Shown here in pieces: positions 23,300-31,735 of a DNA stretch of 34,989 nt. The notes below the pieces were generated by a model that was not told the origin of the DNA, searched no databases, and saw nothing but the letters and a program-made list of their open reading frames with translations. Positions within the stretch are counted from its first letter, which is position 1. Every line of letters starts with the position of its first letter. Both the position numbers and the translations under genes were made by a program. This stretch comes from Ramlibacter sp. (lineage in GTDB: Bacteria; Pseudomonadota; Gammaproteobacteria; Burkholderiales; Burkholderiaceae_C). The DNA is taken from NCBI GenBank assembly GCA_021323335.1, contig JAJTCN010000048.1, positions 1-34,989 of the forward strand, in the 5' to 3' direction.

Positions 23300-24238
23300 T
23301 CACGCCGCGGGCGCGTGCCTACGTGTCCTTACCTCCACCTTCAGGTAGAGCAGGGCGCCGACGATCAGCGGGGTGAGATAGAACAGGGCGCGGTAGGCCA
23401 GCAGGGCGCCCAGCAGCTGGTGCTCGGGAATGCGGTGCGACAGCAGGGCGATGAAGACGGCCTCGATCACGCCGAGGCCGCCGGGCACATGCGTGATCAC
23501 GCCGGCAATGGCGGCCACCAGCAGCACCTGCAGCACGGTGGTGTACTCGACTTGCCCCTGCAACAGCATCCACACCACCGCGGCGATCGCCAGCCAATGC
23601 GCCGAGGAGATGGCGAGCTGCGCCATCGCCATGCGGATGCTGGGCAGGTCGATCTCGTGTCCGCGCACCGTCCAGCTTCGGCGGGACGAAAAGGCGCAGA
23701 GCCCGAAATAGACCACGGCCACCGCGAGAAGGCCGACGCCCACCAGCTGCAGCTCCGCGTTGTCCAGCTTCCAGGTCGGCGGCAACTGCATCGGTGCGAT
23801 CGTGAAGACCAGCCCGGCCAGCAGGACGTAGCCAAGCCAGTTGGTGAGCATCGACAGCGTGACGATGCGCGTGATGAGGCCGTAGCGCAGTCCCAGTTTG
23901 GAGTACAGCCGGTAGCGGAAGCCAATGCCGCCAACCAGCGAGCCGAGGTTGAGGTTGAACGCATAGCTGATGAAGCTGACCTGCATCACCCTGAGCTTGG
24001 GCAGTCGATGCCCCGTGTAGTGGCGGCCCACGAGGTCCATCAGGCTGTAGATGACATGGGCGCTGATCGCAAAGGCGAACGCGATGAGAAGTACTTCGCG
24101 GGGCAGCTCCAGCACGCTCTGCTTCACCTGCCCCCAGTCCACGGTGCGCGCATAATGGAACAGCAGCACGCCCACCACGACCAGGAACGCGACGCCCAGG
24201 ATGCGCTTGACCCAGGGCCACCAGGGATGCTTGCGCAT
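23300..24238 (-). CDS. ybhN: YbhN-like integral membrane protein (LPG synthase TM domain)
   Basis: 312 residues with about eight membrane segments, matching the lysylphosphatidylglycerol synthase transmembrane/UPF0104 family. Landmarks are NLGSLVGGIGFRYRLYSKLG, TNWLGYVLLAGLVFT and HVPGGLGVIEAVFIALLSH near the end. No aminoacyl transferase domain is present, so it is not an LPG synthase itself; E. coli YbhN lies in the same ybhP-clsB-ybhN order. It starts at ATG 24238 in a TGATG overlap with the clsB stop, so the genes are coupled. Confidence 0.9.
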   Translation of the reverse strand: MRKHPWWPWVKRILGVAFLVVVGVLLFHYARTVDWGQVKQSVLELPREVLLIAFAFAISAHVIYSLMDLVGRHYTGHRLPKLRVMQVSFISYAFNLNLGSLVGGIGFRYRLYSKLGLRYGLITRIVTLSMLTNWLGYVLLAGLVFTIAPMQLPPTWKLDNAELQLVGVGLLAVAVVYFGLCAFSSRRSWTVRGHEIDLPSIRMAMAQLAISSAHWLAIAAVVWMLLQGQVEYTTVLQVLLVAAIAGVITHVPGGLGVIEAVFIALLSHRIPEHQLLGALLAYRALFYLTPLIVGALLYLKVEVRTRRHAPAA

Positions 24239-25494
24239 CAACCCTTCTCCTTGGCGGCTCCGGCGAACGCCGGCAGCACCGGCTTGCCCGCGCTCGGCGC
24301 GGTGGGCAACAGGCGGGGCACGTGCCGCGGCAGCCATTGGGCCCAGCGCGGATAGCGGCGCGTGAAGTGGTAGGCCAGGAAGCTCTGCACCAGCGGCCAG
24401 CCCTTGAGCTCGCCCAGCGTCTGCTCGGTGACCTGGTTGCAGGCATCGCACATCAGCTTGTCCAGCTTGGCCGCCAGCGTGCGCGTGAACTCGCGGTCGC
24501 GGATGATGACGTTGGCCTCGAGGTTGAACGACAGGCTCATGGGGTCGAGGTTGCTCGAGCCCACCGTGGACCAGTCGTCGTCCATGACGGCCACCTTGCC
24601 GTGCAGGGGCCGGTCGCAGTATTCGTAGATGCGGACGCCGGCGCGCAGCAGGTTGTGGTACAGCATGCCGGCGGCGATCTTGACGAAAGGCATGTCAGGC
24701 TGCCCCTGCAGGATCAGCCGCACGTCCACCCCGCGCCGCGCCGCCCGCTTGAGCTCCCTGATGAAGCGGTAGCCGGGGAAGAAGTAGGCGTTGGCGATGA
24801 TGATGCGTTTCTTCGCCGAGCGCAGGGCGATGAGGTAGTGACGCTCGATGTCGTCCATGTGCCGGCGGTTGTCGCGCGTGACGAACATAGCGTCGGCGCC
24901 GCCGGCCGGCTCCAGCTGCTCCGGCGTCGCGCGGACCTGCTTGCGCGAGCGCCACCACTGGCGCTTTTCGCGCTGGTAGCGCTGCCCTTCGGCCAGCGCC
25001 GCGTGGCAGAAGCGGTGGATGTCGGCCACCAGCGGCCCGCGGATTTCCACCGCGTAGTCCTGCTTGGCTTCCGGGCCGTAGTCGGCCAGGTGGTCGGCGG
25101 AATAGTTGATGCCGCCGACGAAGGCGACCTCGCGATCGACCACCACGATCTTGCGGTGCATGCGCCGCAGCAGGTGCGGCCGCAGCCCGAAGGGGCGCGG
25201 GCCCGGGTTGAAGGAGTGGATGCGCACGCCCGCGGCCCGCAGCGCGTCGAGGAAGCGTTCCGACAGGTCGGGCGAGCCCCAGTCGTCCACGGTGATGTCC
25301 ACCTGCGCGCCGCGGCGCGCGGCGGCGATCAGCGCCTCCTGCAGCTGCAGGCCGACCTTGTCCTCGAACAGGATGAAGGTTTCGACCACGACTTCGCGCC
25401 TGGCGTTGGCGATCGAGGCGAACACGCGCGGGAAGAACTCCTCGCCGTTTTCCAGCAAGGTGAAGTCGTTCCCGGGGATCCAGCGCTTTTCCAT
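24238..25494 (-). CDS. clsB: Cardiolipin synthase B-type phospholipase D family enzyme
   Basis: 418 residues with two HKD motifs: H113-x-K115-x4-D120 (HRKIVVVDREVAFVGG) and H298-x-K300-x4-D305 (HGKVAVMDDDWSTVGSSN). No N-terminal membrane helices are present, like E. coli ClsB (YbhO). It transfers phosphatidyl groups to make cardiolipin or related lipids at the inner membrane. It is in the middle of the ybhP-clsB-ybhN operon: 7 bp after the YbhP-like gene and overlapping ybhN. The ATG at 25494 gives MEKRWIPGNDFTLL, the family start. Confidence 0.95.
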   Translation of the reverse strand: MEKRWIPGNDFTLLENGEEFFPRVFASIANARREVVVETFILFEDKVGLQLQEALIAAARRGAQVDITVDDWGSPDLSERFLDALRAAGVRIHSFNPGPRPFGLRPHLLRRMHRKIVVVDREVAFVGGINYSADHLADYGPEAKQDYAVEIRGPLVADIHRFCHAALAEGQRYQREKRQWWRSRKQVRATPEQLEPAGGADAMFVTRDNRRHMDDIERHYLIALRSAKKRIIIANAYFFPGYRFIRELKRAARRGVDVRLILQGQPDMPFVKIAAGMLYHNLLRAGVRIYEYCDRPLHGKVAVMDDDWSTVGSSNLDPMSLSFNLEANVIIRDREFTRTLAAKLDKLMCDACNQVTEQTLGELKGWPLVQSFLAYHFTRRYPRWAQWLPRHVPRLLPTAPSAGKPVLPAFAGAAKEKG

Positions 25495-25501
25495 GACAGG
25501 C

Positions 25502-26305
25502 TCAAAGGTGGATCTCGGCCACCAGGGGCGCATGGTCGGACAGGTGCGACCACGGCTTGCGCGGCAGCACCACGGGCAGGTGGACCGAGCAGTTGCGAAC
25601 GTAGATGCGGTCGAGGGACAGCACCGGGAAGATGGCCGGGAAGGTCTTGGCGGACTCGCCGTAGGCTTCCACATAGATCTCGCGCAGTCCCGCGGCTTCC
25701 CACAGGATGGTGTTGGCCCGGCGGCGCCAGTCGTTGAAATCGCCGGCCACGATCAGCGGCGCATCGGCCGGGACTTCGCTGTGGGTGATCTTGCACAGCA
25801 GGTCGAGCTGCTGCTGCCGATGCGACTCCGCCAGGCCCAGGTGCACGCAGATCACGTGGACCTCCTTGGCGAAGCCCGGCACGTTCAGCTGGCAGTGCAG
25901 CAGCCCGCGCTTTTCGGGCCCGGCGATGGAGACATCGTGGTTCTGGTGCTGGACGATCGGGAACTTGGACATCACGGCATTGCCGTGGTGGCCCTTGGGA
26001 TAGACCATGTTGCGGCCGTAGGCGTACTGCGGCCAGATGCTGTCGGCCAGGAATTCGTACTGGCCGGCATCCGGCCAGTCCTGCAGCCGCTTGCCGTGCA
26101 CGTCGTGCATGCCCAGCACCTCCTGCATGAACACGATGTCCGCGCCCACCTTGCGCACGGCGTCGCGCAGCTCCGGCAGGATGAAGCGGCGATTGAACGT
26201 CGTGAAGCCCTTGTGGATGTTGACCGTCATGACGGTCAGCTGCAGGGCGGTGGACGGCCGCTGCTGCTGGGTCTCCGGCGCCATGGGCTGGCTCAGGTCG
26301 CTCAT
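25502..26305 (-). CDS. ybhP: Endonuclease/exonuclease/phosphatase family protein (YbhP-like)
   Basis: 267 residues of the EEP fold. Catalytic-site segments are TVNIHKG at about 27-33, FMQEVLG (metal Glu), [18 protein letters not shown] and SDHAPL near the C-terminus. Substrate may be nucleic acid, phospholipid headgroup or phosphoinositide-like; the operon with cardiolipin synthase suggests lipid handling. First gene of the three-gene operon. There is no clear signal peptide. The start ATG at 26305 has only a weak ribosome site. Confidence 0.92.
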   Translation of the reverse strand: MSDLSQPMAPETQQQRPSTALQLTVMTVNIHKGFTTFNRRFILPELRDAVRKVGADIVFMQEVLGMHDVHGKRLQDWPDAGQYEFLADSIWPQYAYGRNMVYPKGHHGNAVMSKFPIVQHQNHDVSIAGPEKRGLLHCQLNVPGFAKEVHVICVHLGLAESHRQQQLDLLCKITHSEVPADAPLIVAGDFNDWRRRANTILWEAAGLREIYVEAYGESAKTFPAIFPVLSLDRIYVRNCSVHLPVVLPRKPWSHLSDHAPLVAEIHL

Positions 26306-26434
26306 GCTCTGGTGGTCTTCATTCAGTTGGGGACACCGTTGTAAAGGGAACGCCGTCGCGCAACCGTAGGACGCCGAGCCAAGCTTTTGTGGCGCATCGC
26401 CACCGGTTGACGGCCGTAGGAGAAAATCCGGGCC

Positions 26435-26989
26435 ATGAACAAGAAGAAGCTGGTCCGCACCGTGGCGGCCGTCCTGTCCGGTATGGCGATGGGCGGTGCC
26501 GGTGCAGTCGATTTGCGCCCTGACGGCGTATCCGTGCAGGCAAGCCGGGGCGACCACGACACCGGGATGGCCGGGGCCGCGGTGGTGTGGGACTGGGAAT
26601 GGGCGCTGCTGCGCCGCAAGTCCGCGATCACGGGCCAGACGGAGCTGTTCGTCAATCACTGGCGCGCCGACGGGACGGCCGGGGGCCGTACTTCGTACAC
26701 GCAGGTCGGGCTGCTGCCCACGCTGCGGCTGAACCTGGCGCAGGGGCGCTCGCCCTGGTTCGTGGAGCTGGGCATCGGGGTGAGCTGGATGGACAGCCGC
26801 TTCCGGACGCCCGGGCGCAGTTTCAGCACCCGCTTCAACTTCTACGACGTGCTGGGCGCCGGCTACGTGTTCGGCGATCACCGCCAGCACGAGCTGGGCC
26901 TGCGCCTGCTGCACATCTCGAACGGCGGGATCGAGGAACCCAATCCGGGGCAGGAATTCCTGCAGCTGCGCTACCTCGCGCGCTTCTGA
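26435..26989 (+). CDS. pagL: PagL-type lipid A 3-O-deacylase
   Basis: 184 residues: signal peptide ([20 protein letters not shown] to about residue 24, GAGA-VD), then an eight-strand outer-membrane barrel rich in aromatic ends. The catalytic triad of PagL (H126, S128, E140 in Pseudomonas) is matched by [15 protein letters not shown], with His, Ser at +2 and Glu at +14, in the last third. It removes the 3-O acyl chain of lipid A in the outer membrane. Upstream is a TTGACG box and TAGGAG, which is somewhat far (14 bases) from the ATG. Divergent from the clsB operon. Confidence 0.92.
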   Translation: MNKKKLVRTVAAVLSGMAMGGAGAVDLRPDGVSVQASRGDHDTGMAGAAVVWDWEWALLRRKSAITGQTELFVNHWRADGTAGGRTSYTQVGLLPTLRLNLAQGRSPWFVELGIGVSWMDSRFRTPGRSFSTRFNFYDVLGAGYVFGDHRQHELGLRLLHISNGGIEEPNPGQEFLQLRYLARF

Positions 26990-27146
26990 GCAGGGTGGCT
27001 GATCGATAGCCCGTGGGCCGCGCGGGTGCTCCTACGGCGATGGTCGGGCGTGTCCGATAGGCTTTGGCCGGGGTCGCTCCAAACTGTCTCCATACGAACC
27101 CGGCGCCTGCCGGGACCCACAAACAGACCAGTACGGAGCTTCCACC

Positions 27147-27509
27147 ATGCAAAAGACTTCCCTCACCCGCGCCTTGTTCATTGCCGGCGCCATCGCCGCT
27201 GCCGGCGTCGCCCAGGCTGCCGATACCTTCGACTCGCCGTCGCGCGCCGGTGAAGCCAGCACCATGACCAATGGCGTGCCGAACGCCGAGACCACCAACT
27301 CGCCGTACAGCGACGGCACGGTCGTCGTCGACACGCGCGTGCTGGGCGCCGGCCCGGCCGTGATCGTCCCCCAGGGCACGACCACCTATTACGGCCCCGC
27401 CGTCACCACCTACTACTATTCCGGGCCCGCCCCGGTGATGGAACACCCCAGCGTGGACTGGCAGGGCCACCGCGGCTACTCCGCCCCTGGCTCGTATTAC
27501 GGTGACTGA
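27147..27509 (+). CDS. Small exported Tyr-rich protein
   Basis: 120 residues. Signal peptide MQKTSLTRALFIAGAIAAAG with a VAQA-A cut, then a Tyr/Thr/Gly-rich mature part (TTTYYGPAVTTYYYSG, WQGHRGYSAPGSYYGD) with no Cys. No known family. GGAGC before the ATG, and a terminator 22 bp after the stop. Confidence 0.7.
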   Translation: MQKTSLTRALFIAGAIAAAGVAQAADTFDSPSRAGEASTMTNGVPNAETTNSPYSDGTVVVDTRVLGAGPAVIVPQGTTTYYGPAVTTYYYSGPAPVMEHPSVDWQGHRGYSAPGSYYGD

Positions 27510-27530
27510 GCGCACAAGCGCCCATGAAGA

Positions 27531-27555
27531 AAGCCTGGCAGTGCCAGGCTTTTTT
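27531..27555. terminator. Rho-independent terminator
   Basis: AAGCCTGGC-AGT-GCCAGGCTT, a perfect 9-bp stem followed by TTTT. It serves the Tyr-rich secreted protein gene. Its A-rich left flank also lets it end the convergent Spy-like gene. Confidence 0.92.
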
Positions 27556-27572
27556 CTTGGGGCGCGGCGCTA

Positions 27573-28085
27573 TCAGCCGCGGTGGGAAAAGCCACGCTTG
27601 CCGTGATGGCGCTTGGCAAAGCGGAGGCTCTCGGCGTCGAACACCTTCTTCTGCTCGGCATCCAGGGTGGCATAGAAGCTCTTGGTGGCGTCGAGGCGGC
27701 GGTCCATCTCGGCCATGCGCTGGGCGCGGGTGGCTCGCAAGCGGTCGATGCGTTCCGGCGTGCTGAGCGCGGCCAGTTCTTCGCGGCCGGGGCGCTGCGG
27801 CTTCGCGCCGGGTTGGAGCGCGCCGGTCCAGGCGTTCCACGCCGGTTCCTGCGCGGAAGTGATCTTCAGTTCCTGCTTCAGCTTGCCGAGCTTGCGCTCG
27901 ATCTTCTGCTTCATGCGGTCGCGGCGCTGCTCGGCCCGGGCCGCGTCGGCCGGCGGGCGCTCGCGCACCGTTTGCTGGGGCGCTTGCGTCGCGGGGGTCG
28001 GCGCGGTCTGGGACTGGGCGACGGCGGCCATGCCAAGGCTGCCGACGAGGCCTGCGACGAGCAGGTGGCGCTGGAGGGATTTCAT
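27573..28085 (-). CDS. Spy/CpxP-like (LTxxQ) periplasmic protein
   Basis: 170 residues. Signal peptide MKSLQRHLLVAGLVGSLGMA with a VAQSQ cut, then a Gln/Pro linker and an all-helical body. Arg-rich repeat helices match the Spy/CpxP fold: RRDRMKQKIERKLGKLKQEL, and YATLDAEQKKVFDAESLRFAK with LxxxQ. Spy is an ATP-independent chaperone; CpxP dampens the Cpx response. AAAGGAA precedes the ATG at 28085. The larger frame to 28157 lacks a ribosome site. Confidence 0.85.
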   Translation of the reverse strand: MKSLQRHLLVAGLVGSLGMAAVAQSQTAPTPATQAPQQTVRERPPADAARAEQRRDRMKQKIERKLGKLKQELKITSAQEPAWNAWTGALQPGAKPQRPGREELAALSTPERIDRLRATRAQRMAEMDRRLDATKSFYATLDAEQKKVFDAESLRFAKRHHGKRGFSHRG

Positions 28086-28316
28086 CGTGGGTTCCTTTCC
28101 GGATGGCGGGCTCGGGTGTCCCGTTCCAGGGCAGTTTCGGCCGCCGCCGTATCCCATCCATATGCGCCGGATAACGCTGAGGTAAAGAAACCTGTCGCCG
28201 GGGTCTACAGGATGGGTCGAAGCGCTCCTACGGCAAGCGTCCGCTGCGGGGGACGGACGGAACGGCCGCGCAAGGCCACAGTCAAGCCGACATCACGCCC
28301 ATGTGAAGGAACAACC

Positions 28317-28616
28317 ATGACGTACCAGGTGATCGTGCGAGCAGTGGCCGGAGCCCTGGCGGCTGCAGCCTTGAGCGGCGCGGCTTTCGCACAGTCGCAG
28401 CAGCAGCCGCAACCCGTGACCATGACCGATACCGCCCCGTTGCCCGCCGGCGACCGGTCGAGCGTGGGCGCCGTGATCCTGATGGACCAGCCGGTGCTGG
28501 CGCAGCGCGAAGCGATGCTGGCCGTCAAGGAGCGCTCCGCCATCGACACCCGCACCATGGGCGCAGCCCCGGCGCGCGTGTTCCGCGACGTGCAGGTGGA
28601 GCCGCTGAAGAAATAG
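28317..28616 (+). CDS. Small exported protein of unknown function
   Basis: 99 residues: signal peptide MTYQVIVRAVAGALAAAALS with an AFAQ-SQ cut, then a Gln-rich part and a short conserved-looking C-terminus (VLAQREAMLAVKERSAIDTR). GAAGGA precedes the ATG at 28317. No family is recognised. It ends 11 bp from the convergent cueR gene. Confidence 0.6.
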   Translation: MTYQVIVRAVAGALAAAALSGAAFAQSQQQPQPVTMTDTAPLPAGDRSSVGAVILMDQPVLAQREAMLAVKERSAIDTRTMGAAPARVFRDVQVEPLKK

Positions 28617-28627
28617 GCCGGCGCGGC

Positions 28628-29029
28628 CTACTTCGCCAGCTCTTCCAGGATCGGACACTCCGGCCGCTCGTCCCCGTGACAGCAGTGGATCAGGTGCTGC
28701 AGCGTCCGCTGCATCTCCTGCATCGCCGCGATCCGCCGGGCCAGGTCGTCGGCATGCTTTTGCGCGACGCGCCGCACGTTCGCGCTGGCCCGCCGCCGGT
28801 TCTGCCACAGGTCCACCAGCTCGCCGATCTCCTCCATCGAGAAGCCGAGGTCGCGCGAGCGCTTGATGAAGCGCAGCGTGTGCACATCCGGCTCGGCATA
28901 CAGCCGGTAGCCGCTGTCGGTGCGCCCCACCCTGGGCAGCAGCCCGAGGCTCTCGTAGTGCCGGATCATCTTGGCCGACACACCCGACAGCCGCGAGGCG
29001 TCGCCGATGTTCACCGGCCACGCCGTCAT
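28628..29029 (-). CDS. cueR: Copper-responsive MerR-family regulator CueR
   Basis: 133 residues. Winged helix-turn-helix at 1-70 (VNIGDASRLSGVSAKMIRHY, then YRLYAEPDVHTLRFI), then a dimerisation coiled coil and the metal loop C-H-G-D-E-R-P-E-C-P-I near 113-123, which lines up with the CueR loop C112/C120. The Ser of RASANVR fits the CueR Ser that bars a third ligand, so Cu(I), Ag(I) or Au(I) specificity is likely. It lies downstream of copZ with an ATGA overlap, both divergent from copA. Confidence 0.93.
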   Translation of the reverse strand: MTAWPVNIGDASRLSGVSAKMIRHYESLGLLPRVGRTDSGYRLYAEPDVHTLRFIKRSRDLGFSMEEIGELVDLWQNRRRASANVRRVAQKHADDLARRIAAMQEMQRTLQHLIHCCHGDERPECPILEELAK

Positions 29030-29223
29030 GCGGCGACCTTGTAGCCTTCTTCCTCGATCGCCCCGGCGATCGCGGCGCGGTCCTGCTCCGACTCCACCTG
29101 GACCTTGCCGCTGGCCAGGTCGACCTGCACTTCGGCCTTCGGGTCGAGCGTCTTGACCGCCTCGGTCACGGCCTTGACGCAATGGCCGCAGGTCATGCCC
29201 TGCACCTGGAAACTCTGGTTCAT
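29026..29223 (-). CDS. copZ: Copper chaperone CopZ-like HMA protein
   Basis: 65 residues, one heavy-metal-associated domain (MNQSFQVQGMTCGHCVKAVT) with metal Cys pair MTCGHC, and a C-terminal EEEGYKV. It carries Cu(I) in the cytosol to CopA and CueR. AGAAAGGACC precedes the ATG at 29223; an upstream frame to 29331 would include the promoter and is rejected. First of a two-gene operon with cueR. Confidence 0.93.
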   Translation of the reverse strand: MNQSFQVQGMTCGHCVKAVTEAVKTLDPKAEVQVDLASGKVQVESEQDRAAIAGAIEEEGYKVAA

Positions 29224-29254
29224 GGTTCTGGTCCTTTCTGGAAAATCAGCCTGC

Positions 29255-29285
29255 AGCTTGAACTCTCCCATCATGGTAAGGTCAA
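29255..29285 (-). promoter_or_regulatory. CueR-type promoter of copZ-cueR
   Basis: On the minus strand the -35 TTGACC (29280-29285) is followed by a 19-bp spacer with imperfect dyad ACCTTAC-N7-GGAGAGT and a -10-like CAAGCT (29255-29260). Long 19-bp spacers with ACCTTCC/GGAAGGT arms typify MerR/CueR sites. Leader of about 25 bases with ribosome site follows. Confidence 0.8.
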
Positions 29286-29334
29286 TCCCGGCCGCTGCGA
29301 CCCTGGATCGCACAGGGTTGATGCGGATCAAGCC

Positions 29335-29365
29335 TTGACCTTCCCATCATGGCAAGGTCGAGGAT
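29335..29365 (+). promoter_or_regulatory. CueR-type promoter of copA
   Basis: TTGACC at 29335-29340, a 19-bp spacer with dyad ACCTTCC-N7-GCAAGGT (one mismatch from perfect), then GAGGAT at 29360-29365 as -10. This matches E. coli copA. Predicted transcription start near 29372, next to the copA ATG. Confidence 0.85.
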
Positions 29366-29372
29366 CACCACC

Positions 29373-31571
29373 ATGAACACCGCCACTGCCACCGCCACTC
29401 TTCCCGCCACGCTCGACCTGGGCGTGGGCGGCATGACCTGCGCATCCTGCGTCAACCGGGTCGAGCGCGCACTGAAGAAGGTGCCGGGCGTGACCGAGGC
29501 CACCGTCAACCTGGCCACCGAGTCCGCCCGCGTCACCTACGCGCCGTCGGACGAGATGGAGGCCCAGCTGCGCCGGGCCGTGCGCGGCGCCGGCTACGAA
29601 CCGCGGGCGCCCGAGGCGGCGATGGAAGCGGACCCGTCGCCCTGGGCGGGTTTCCTGCCGGTCGGCGTGGGCCTGCTGTTGTCGCTTCCCCTGGTGCTGC
29701 CGATGTTCGGCGACCTGTTCGGGCGGCACTGGATGCTGCCGGCCTGGCTGCAGTTCGTGCTGGCCACGCCGGTGCAGTTCGTGCTGGGTGCGCGTTTCTA
29801 CAAGGCCGGCTGGCATGCGCTGAAGGCGGGCACCGGCAACATGGACCTGCTCGTCGCCATCGGAACCAGCGCCGGCTGGGGCCTGTCGGTCTGGCTGTGG
29901 CTGGCGCAGGGGCAAGGCCATCTCTACTTCGAGGCCTCCGCGGTGGTCGTCACCCTGGTGCTGCTGGGCAAGTGGCTCGAGGCGCGGGCCAAGCGCCAGA
30001 CCACGGCGGCGATCCGCGCGCTGCAGTCGCTGCGGCCCGAGGTGGCGCACGTGATCCTGCGGTCCGGCGGCGAGGCCGACCTGCCGCTGGCCGAAGTGCT
30101 GGCCGGCGACGAGCTGGTGGTGCGGCCCGGGGAGCGCGTGCCCGCGGACGGCGTGGTGGAGCAGGGCGACACGCACGTCGACGAGTCCATGCTCACCGGT
30201 GAACCGCTGCCGGTGTCCAAGGGCGTCGGCGCGCGCGTCACCGGCGGCAGCATCAACGGCGAAGGCCGCTTCGTGATGCGCGCCACCGCCGTCGGCAAGG
30301 AAAGCGTGCTGGCCCAGATCATCCGGCTGGTGGAAGACGCGCAGGCCGCCAAGGCGCCGATCCAGCGCATGGTGGACCAGGTCTCGGCGGTGTTCGTGCC
30401 GGTCGTGCTGGGGCTCGCGGTGTTGACGCTGGGCGGCTGGATGCTGGTCGGCGCGGGCGTGGAAGAGGCATTGATCCACGCGGTCGCGGTGCTGGTGATC
30501 GCCTGTCCGTGTGCACTGGGGCTGGCCACGCCGGCGGCCATCATGGCCGGGACCGGTGTCGCGGCGCGGCAGGGCATCCTGATCAAGGACGCCGAATCGC
30601 TGGAGCGGGCGCACCGCGTGGACACCGTGGCCTTCGACAAGACCGGCACCCTGACGATCGGCCAGCCGCGGCTGGTGGCCTTCGTCACCGCGCCGGGCGC
30701 CGACGAACAAGTGCAGCTGGCGGCGGCGGCCAGCCTGCAAAGCGGCAGCGAGCATCCCCTGGCACGGGCCGTCGTGGGCGCAGCGAAGGATCGCGGCATC
30801 GCCATCGAGGCGCCGGACAGCGTGCGTTCGGTCGCCGGCCGCGGCACCGAGGGCGAAGTGGGCAACCGCAGCTTCCTGATCGGCAGCCTGCGCTGGCTGC
30901 AGGAGCTGCAGGTTTCGCTGGCGCCGGTGCAGGCGGAAGTGGACCGGCTGCAGGGCGAGGGCGCCACCTTGTCGGCGCTGGTGGAGCGCGTCACCGATGG
31001 CCTGGCGCTGCGGGCGCTGATGGCCTTCGCCGACGAGCCCAAGCCCGAGGCCGTGCACGCCATCGCCCGCTTGCGCGAGCGCGGCCTGCGGCTGGTGATG
31101 ATCTCCGGCGACAACCGCGCCGCGGCGCATGCCATGGCGCGCCGCCTGGGGCTGAAGCCCGAAGAAGTGCAGGCGGAGGTGTTGCCCGGCGAGAAGTCGG
31201 CGCGGGTGGCGGCGCTGCGCGAAAGCGGGCACGTGGTGGCGATGGTCGGCGACGGCGTCAACGACGCGCCCGCGCTGGCGGCGGCGGATGTCGGCATCGC
31301 GATGGGCACAGGCACCGACGTGGCGATGCATGCGGCCGGCATCACGCTGATGCGCGGCGACGTCGGCCTGGTGGCGGGGGCGCTCGACATTTCGCACCGC
31401 ACGGTGCGGAAGATCCGCCAGAACCTGTTCTGGGCCTTCGCGTACAACGTGGCCGGCATCCCGCTGGCGGCCCTGGGCTACCTGAACCCGGTGGTGGCCG
31501 GTGCGGCGATGGCGTTGTCGAGCGTGAGCGTGTTGACGAATGCGCTGTTGTTGAAGCGGTGGCGGCCTTGA
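29373..31571 (+). CDS. copA: Cu(I)-exporting P1B-type ATPase CopA
   Basis: 732 residues. One N-terminal HMA domain with C23/C26 (GGMTCASC), about eight membrane segments, TGEP actuator motif, C378-P-C380 in the ion path (IACPCALG), D422-K-T-G-T phosphorylation site, SEHP and G626-D-G-V-N-D hinge motif. It pumps Cu(I) across the inner membrane to the periplasm. The ATG at 29373 was chosen over 29349, because the latter lies inside the CueR dyad and would be upstream of the transcription start. Divergent from copZ-cueR. Confidence 0.97.
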   Translation: MNTATATATLPATLDLGVGGMTCASCVNRVERALKKVPGVTEATVNLATESARVTYAPSDEMEAQLRRAVRGAGYEPRAPEAAMEADPSPWAGFLPVGVGLLLSLPLVLPMFGDLFGRHWMLPAWLQFVLATPVQFVLGARFYKAGWHALKAGTGNMDLLVAIGTSAGWGLSVWLWLAQGQGHLYFEASAVVVTLVLLGKWLEARAKRQTTAAIRALQSLRPEVAHVILRSGGEADLPLAEVLAGDELVVRPGERVPADGVVEQGDTHVDESMLTGEPLPVSKGVGARVTGGSINGEGRFVMRATAVGKESVLAQIIRLVEDAQAAKAPIQRMVDQVSAVFVPVVLGLAVLTLGGWMLVGAGVEEALIHAVAVLVIACPCALGLATPAAIMAGTGVAARQGILIKDAESLERAHRVDTVAFDKTGTLTIGQPRLVAFVTAPGADEQVQLAAAASLQSGSEHPLARAVVGAAKDRGIAIEAPDSVRSVAGRGTEGEVGNRSFLIGSLRWLQELQVSLAPVQAEVDRLQGEGATLSALVERVTDGLALRALMAFADEPKPEAVHAIARLRERGLRLVMISGDNRAAAHAMARRLGLKPEEVQAEVLPGEKSARVAALRESGHVVAMVGDGVNDAPALAAADVGIAMGTGTDVAMHAAGITLMRGDVGLVAGALDISHRTVRKIRQNLFWAFAYNVAGIPLAALGYLNPVVAGAAMALSSVSVLTNALLLKRWRP

Positions 31572-31572
31572 T

Positions 31573-31662
31573 CACCGGGGTTCGGCTCCGCGCTCACCGC
31601 CGGCCTACGGGGACCGTCGCGCTTTCGTAGGCCGGCGGTGAGCCCGAAGGCGAACCCCGGTG
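31573..31662. repeat. Long inverted repeat, family D copy 1
   Basis: Arms of about 37 bp, CACCGGGGTTCGGCTCCGCG with CTCACCGCCGGCCTACGG and its near-complement, around a 16-bp loop, directly after the copA stop. It may form a strong RNA hairpin and end or protect the copA mRNA; no U-run follows. A related copy lies at 32320. Confidence 0.85.
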
Positions 31663-31670
31663 TATCACGA

Positions 31671-31684
31671 TTGACTTGCGTCAA
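31671..31684 (+). promoter_or_regulatory. FNR/Dnr-like box upstream of hemerythrin gene
   Basis: TTGAC-TTGC-GTCAA, a perfect palindrome of the CRP/FNR-family shape (consensus TTGAT-N4-ATCAA, with T-to-C changes). Its centre is about 41.5 bases from the predicted transcription start (near 31719, -10-like GATTCT at 31707), fitting a class II activator site. Confidence 0.55.
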
Positions 31685-31735
31685 CTCGAAGGCCGCGCGC
31701 TCATGCGATTCTGGTCCCGACCAGGAGACACCGCC

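Noticed and set aside
29349..29372. Upstream ATG of copA
   Set aside because: Lies in the CueR operator, upstream of the expected transcription start.
29328..31397. 689-codon open frame on the minus strand
   Set aside because: Exact antisense shadow of copA in high-GC DNA; no ribosome site, no domain, His/Gln/Arg-rich nonsense composition.
31676..31735. Upstream start for the hemerythrin gene
   Set aside because: Overlaps the FNR-like box; AGGAGA plus ATG at 31736 fits better.
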